Positions 4,517 through 6,815 of a stretch of DNA of 6,815 nucleotides are shown here, one piece after another. The stretch is taken from NCBI GenBank assembly GCA_020201485.1, contig JAIVGT010000235.1, positions 1-6,815 on the forward strand. Direction: 5' to 3'. The first letter of the stretch is position 1. The number at the start of each line of letters is the position of its first letter. Origin of the DNA: Halobacteriales archaeon. Lineage in GTDB: Archaea > Thermoplasmatota > SW-10-69-26 > JACQPN01 > JAIVGT01. The notes below the pieces were generated by a model. It searched no databases. It saw only the letters and a list, made by a program, of their open reading frames with translations, and was not told the DNA's origin. The position numbers and the translations under genes are program-made.

Positions 4517-6815
4517 GCGGCCAACGGGCCCGCTTCGCGGAGTTCGAGGCGGCTCGTGCCGTCCGGGAGGTCCTGCACGTGGAGCACGTGCTCCAGGCTG
4601 TCCTGAACGTCCCCCAGGTGCGTGACGAGGAGGATCTGCCGGAACCGGCCGCGCAGGTGGGCCAGGGCGCGCAGCACGTTCTGCCGGCGGATGTCGTCCT
4701 GCGACGCCAGCACCTCGTCCAAGGCCAGGAAGCCGAGCTGCTCCCCGCTCCGCTCCGCCAGGAGCTCGCCGATGGCGATGCGCAGGCAGAGGTTCGCCGC
4801 GTCGCTCTCGCCGCCGCTGAACCGGCTCAAGGGGAAGCGCTGGCCCTCCTCTTGGACGAGCAGCTCGTAGTCCTCGGTCAGGTCGAGGCCTTCGTACCGA
4901 CCGTCGGTGATGAGCCGGAACAGCCCGCCGGCGCGCTCGGCGAGCGCCGGGCGGATGCGGGCCATGAGCTGGGCGCGGAAGTCCGCGAGCAAGCCGGCGT
5001 CGCGGTCGCCCGCGAGGCGCTCCAAGAGCTGGAGCTGGCTGCGCAGCTCGCCGGCCTTCGCCGCGAGGCGCTCCTGCTCGGCGCGGCGCAGGGCGAGCTG
5101 GTCGAGCTGCTGCCCGGCCTGCGCGATGCGCTGGGCATGCCGCTCCGCCTCCACCGCCTCCCCGCGGGCGCGGTCCTGGAGCGCGGACCATCGTTCCTCC
5201 AGCTGTTGGCGGGCCGCCGGGTCGAAGCCGAGCTGCGCGCGGCGCGCCTCGAGCTGGACGGCGAGCGCGGTGCACCGCTCCGCCTCCGCGCGCGCCGTCG
5301 AGAGCTCATGCTCCAACGCCGGGCGGCGGTCGAGCTGTGCTTGGAGCTGGAGCGCGCGTTCGTGGGACTTCGTCAGCGCTTGCAGGCGCGCCTTCAGCGC
5401 GGTGTGCGCGGCCTCGTCGAAGGCGACGTCGCCCATCTGCGCCAGGGTTGCCTGGCGCTGCGCGGCCCGCTGCGCGAGGACGGCGCGTTGCTTGCGCAGG
5501 CCCTCGGCCTCCGCTTCGCGCTTCCACAGGTGCTCGGCGCGCTTGCGCAAGGCGTCCTCGCGCGCTTGCAGGACCTGGAGCTCCTGCGCGCCCAGCGCGA
5601 GGCGCTGCTCCAGGTCGCTCCGCTGCGCCGAGAGCGCGGCCAGGCGCGCGGCTTGGTCGAGCAGCTCCGCGTCGAGGCGGGCGAGCAGCTTGGGCAGGGC
5701 TTCGCCCAGGGCACGCTCGCACGTCGGGCAGGGCAGGGATGGGCCGAGCTGCTCCAGCTCCGCCCGCCGCGCGCTGGCCTGCGCCGCCAGCTGCTTCGCA
5801 TCGCGGGCCGCGTCCTCCAAGGCCTTGCCGTGCGCCCGCTGCTCGGCGAGGAGCGCTTCCTGCTTCTGCCGCGTCGCGCGGTGCCGGTCCGCCTCGGCGC
5901 GCACGACCGCGGCCTGGGCGACGTCCGCCTGGGCCTGCTCGAGACGCTTCGCGGCCTGCTCGGCGTCCCGCGTCAGCTCGGCCAGTTCCGCGCGCAGCCG
6001 CTGCGCCTCGCGGTGCCGCTCGCGCTGGGCACCGAGGGCTTCGACCGCGGCGCGCACCCGCTCGGCTTCCACGAGCCCGGGCCTCAGCGCGAGCAGCTCA
6101 TGCTCCATCGGGCCGAGCGCGGCCAGCTCCCGGCCGCGCTGCGCGAGCAGGCGCTGCGCGTGCTCGCTTTGCGCAAGGGTGATGGCGCGCTCCTGGGCAA
6201 TCGCGTCGTGCTGCCGGCGGGCCTCCTCGGCGCGGGCGCGCGCCTGCCCGACCGCCTGCAGCGAGGCTTCCGTGCCTTCGAGGGTGCGCCGCGCCTCGGC
6301 GAGCGCGCGCTCCGTGCCCGCCAGGGCAGCGCGCAACTCGGCGTCCTGCTGCGCCAGGAGCACCGGATCCACCTGCAGCCCGGTGAGGCCGGCCAGGGCG
6401 GACTGGACCTGCCGGCGCTCGTCGCGCGCGAGGCGGATGGCTTCGTCCACGCTGTCGATGCGCAGCATGCCCATGACGACCTCCTTGCGGCGGCCGGGCG
6501 TGAGGTCGGCGAGCGCCTGCAGCTCGCGCTGCCGGGCGACGAGGCTGGTGAAGAACGCGTCACGGTCCATGCGCAGGGCGCGCGTCACGGCCTCGGTGAC
6601 CTCGCGCGCCGAGTTCGCGCCGGGCTGGACGGCGACCTTGCCCCCGATCTTGAGCGCGGCCTGGTGCTGCTGCGCCTTGCCGGCGAGCTCGCGCATCACC
6701 TCGTACTGCTCGCCCCCCAGCTCGAAGACGAGGCGCACACGGCAATCCCCGGCCGCCCCGCGGCGCTTCAGCAGCTCCTTGCCCGTGCGCGCCGCCTCGT
6801 GCCCGTACAGCGCCC
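4513..6815 (-). CDS. rad50: DNA double-strand break repair ATPase Rad50 (SbcC-like), N-terminus off the window
   Basis: This ABC/SMC-type ATPase works with the Mre11 nuclease in processing DNA ends. The frame is open to the right edge; the codons beyond 6738 read ALYGHEAARTGKELLKRR, a typical Rad50 segment just after the missing Walker A. About 766 residues are present. A Q-loop-like ARQRELQAL lies near 6550-6520. Two long charged coiled-coil arms flank the zinc hook CPTC at 5730-5719, where two subunits share a Zn ion. The C-terminal lobe has signature FSGGES (4820-4803), Walker B FLALDE followed by VLASQD (about 4732-4694), and the switch His in LLVTHLGD. SGGESDAANLCLR and DEVLASQD differ from the classical LDEPT..LD pattern and suggest a separate SbcC/Rad50 subgroup. 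The protein ends at TAA 4515-4513. mre11 is not in the window and may lie to the right. Confidence 0.93.
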   Translation of the reverse strand, partial: ALYGHEAARTGKELLKRRGAAGDCRVRLVFELGGEQYEVMRELAGKAQQHQAALKIGGKVAVQPGANSAREVTEAVTRALRMDRDAFFTSLVARQRELQALADLTPGRRKEVVMGMLRIDSVDEAIRLARDERRQVQSALAGLTGLQVDPVLLAQQDAELRAALAGTERALAEARRTLEGTEASLQAVGQARARAEEARRQHDAIAQERAITLAQSEHAQRLLAQRGRELAALGPMEHELLALRPGLVEAERVRAAVEALGAQRERHREAQRLRAELAELTRDAEQAAKRLEQAQADVAQAAVVRAEADRHRATRQKQEALLAEQRAHGKALEDAARDAKQLAAQASARRAELEQLGPSLPCPTCERALGEALPKLLARLDAELLDQAARLAALSAQRSDLEQRLALGAQELQVLQAREDALRKRAEHLWKREAEAEGLRKQRAVLAQRAAQRQATLAQMGDVAFDEAAHTALKARLQALTKSHERALQLQAQLDRRPALEHELSTARAEAERCTALAVQLEARRAQLGFDPAARQQLEERWSALQDRARGEAVEAERHAQRIAQAGQQLDQLALRRAEQERLAAKAGELRSQLQLLERLAGDRDAGLLADFRAQLMARIRPALAERAGGLFRLITDGRYEGLDLTEDYELLVQEEGQRFPLSRFSGGESDAANLCLRIAIGELLAERSGEQLGFLALDEVLASQDDIRRQNVLRALAHLRGRFRQILLVTHLGDVQDSLEHVLHVQDLPDGTSRLELREAGPLAA

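Noticed and set aside
3582..4625. + strand open frame opposite pgk (about 347 residues)
   Set aside because: It is the antisense shadow of pgk, whose catalytic motifs fix the true strand and frame.
5337..6182. + strand open frame opposite rad50 (about 281 residues)
   Set aside because: Arg/Ala/Pro-rich shadow of the Rad50 coiled-coil region; no motif and no start signal.
1..6815. tRNA, rRNA, CRISPR arrays, insertion sequences, attachment sites or long direct repeats
   Set aside because: None was seen on either strand; the window is tightly filled with protein genes and all gaps are under 100 bases apart from the interrupted frame at 2183-2330.

Overview
The window looks like a piece of a GC-rich archaeal chromosome (roughly 70% G+C by eye, G/C strongly favoured at third codon positions). 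Four things point to archaea: a phosphoglycerate kinase of the archaeal type, a Rad50 ATPase with a zinc hook, a regulator made of two winged helices, and promoter signals of the TATA/BRE kind placed 25-33 nt before the start codons, which implies leaderless or very short leader transcripts. The proteins lack the strongly acidic bias of haloarchaea. A euryarchaeal/Thermoplasmatota-like lineage is my best guess, but the sequence alone does not fix the taxon.

Left part, + strand (1-1854): a tungstate-type ABC importer, tupA (only its 3' part is present), tupB and tupC. The substrate-binding protein delivers oxyanion to the TupB permease, and the TupC ATPase powers import. tupB and tupC overlap by 17 nt, and a strong Shine-Dalgarno for tupC lies inside the tupB coding end. 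Tungstate import would serve tungstopterin or molybdopterin enzymes, none of which are in the window.

Middle part, + strand (1884-2542): a 97-residue orphan protein with a GFIFG tail, then a small multi-helix membrane protein whose reading frame is interrupted by one in-frame TAG at 2285-2287. Two hairpins follow at 2549-2611, in the short gap between convergent genes.

Right part, - strand, in transcription order: rad50 (runs off the right edge, 6815 to 4513), pgk (4475-3243) and a tandem winged-helix regulator (3169-2633). pgk and the regulator each seem to have their own promoter. The regulator has a clear TATA box whose spacing predicts a transcript beginning at its ATG.

There are no RNA genes, mobile elements, CRISPR arrays or gaps above 300 bases without a gene. 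I found no clear new multi-gene system. The points most worth a second look are the TAG-interrupted membrane gene, the altered STGGGA loop in PGK, the paired hairpins, and the split between leaderless first genes and a Shine-Dalgarno-led internal gene.
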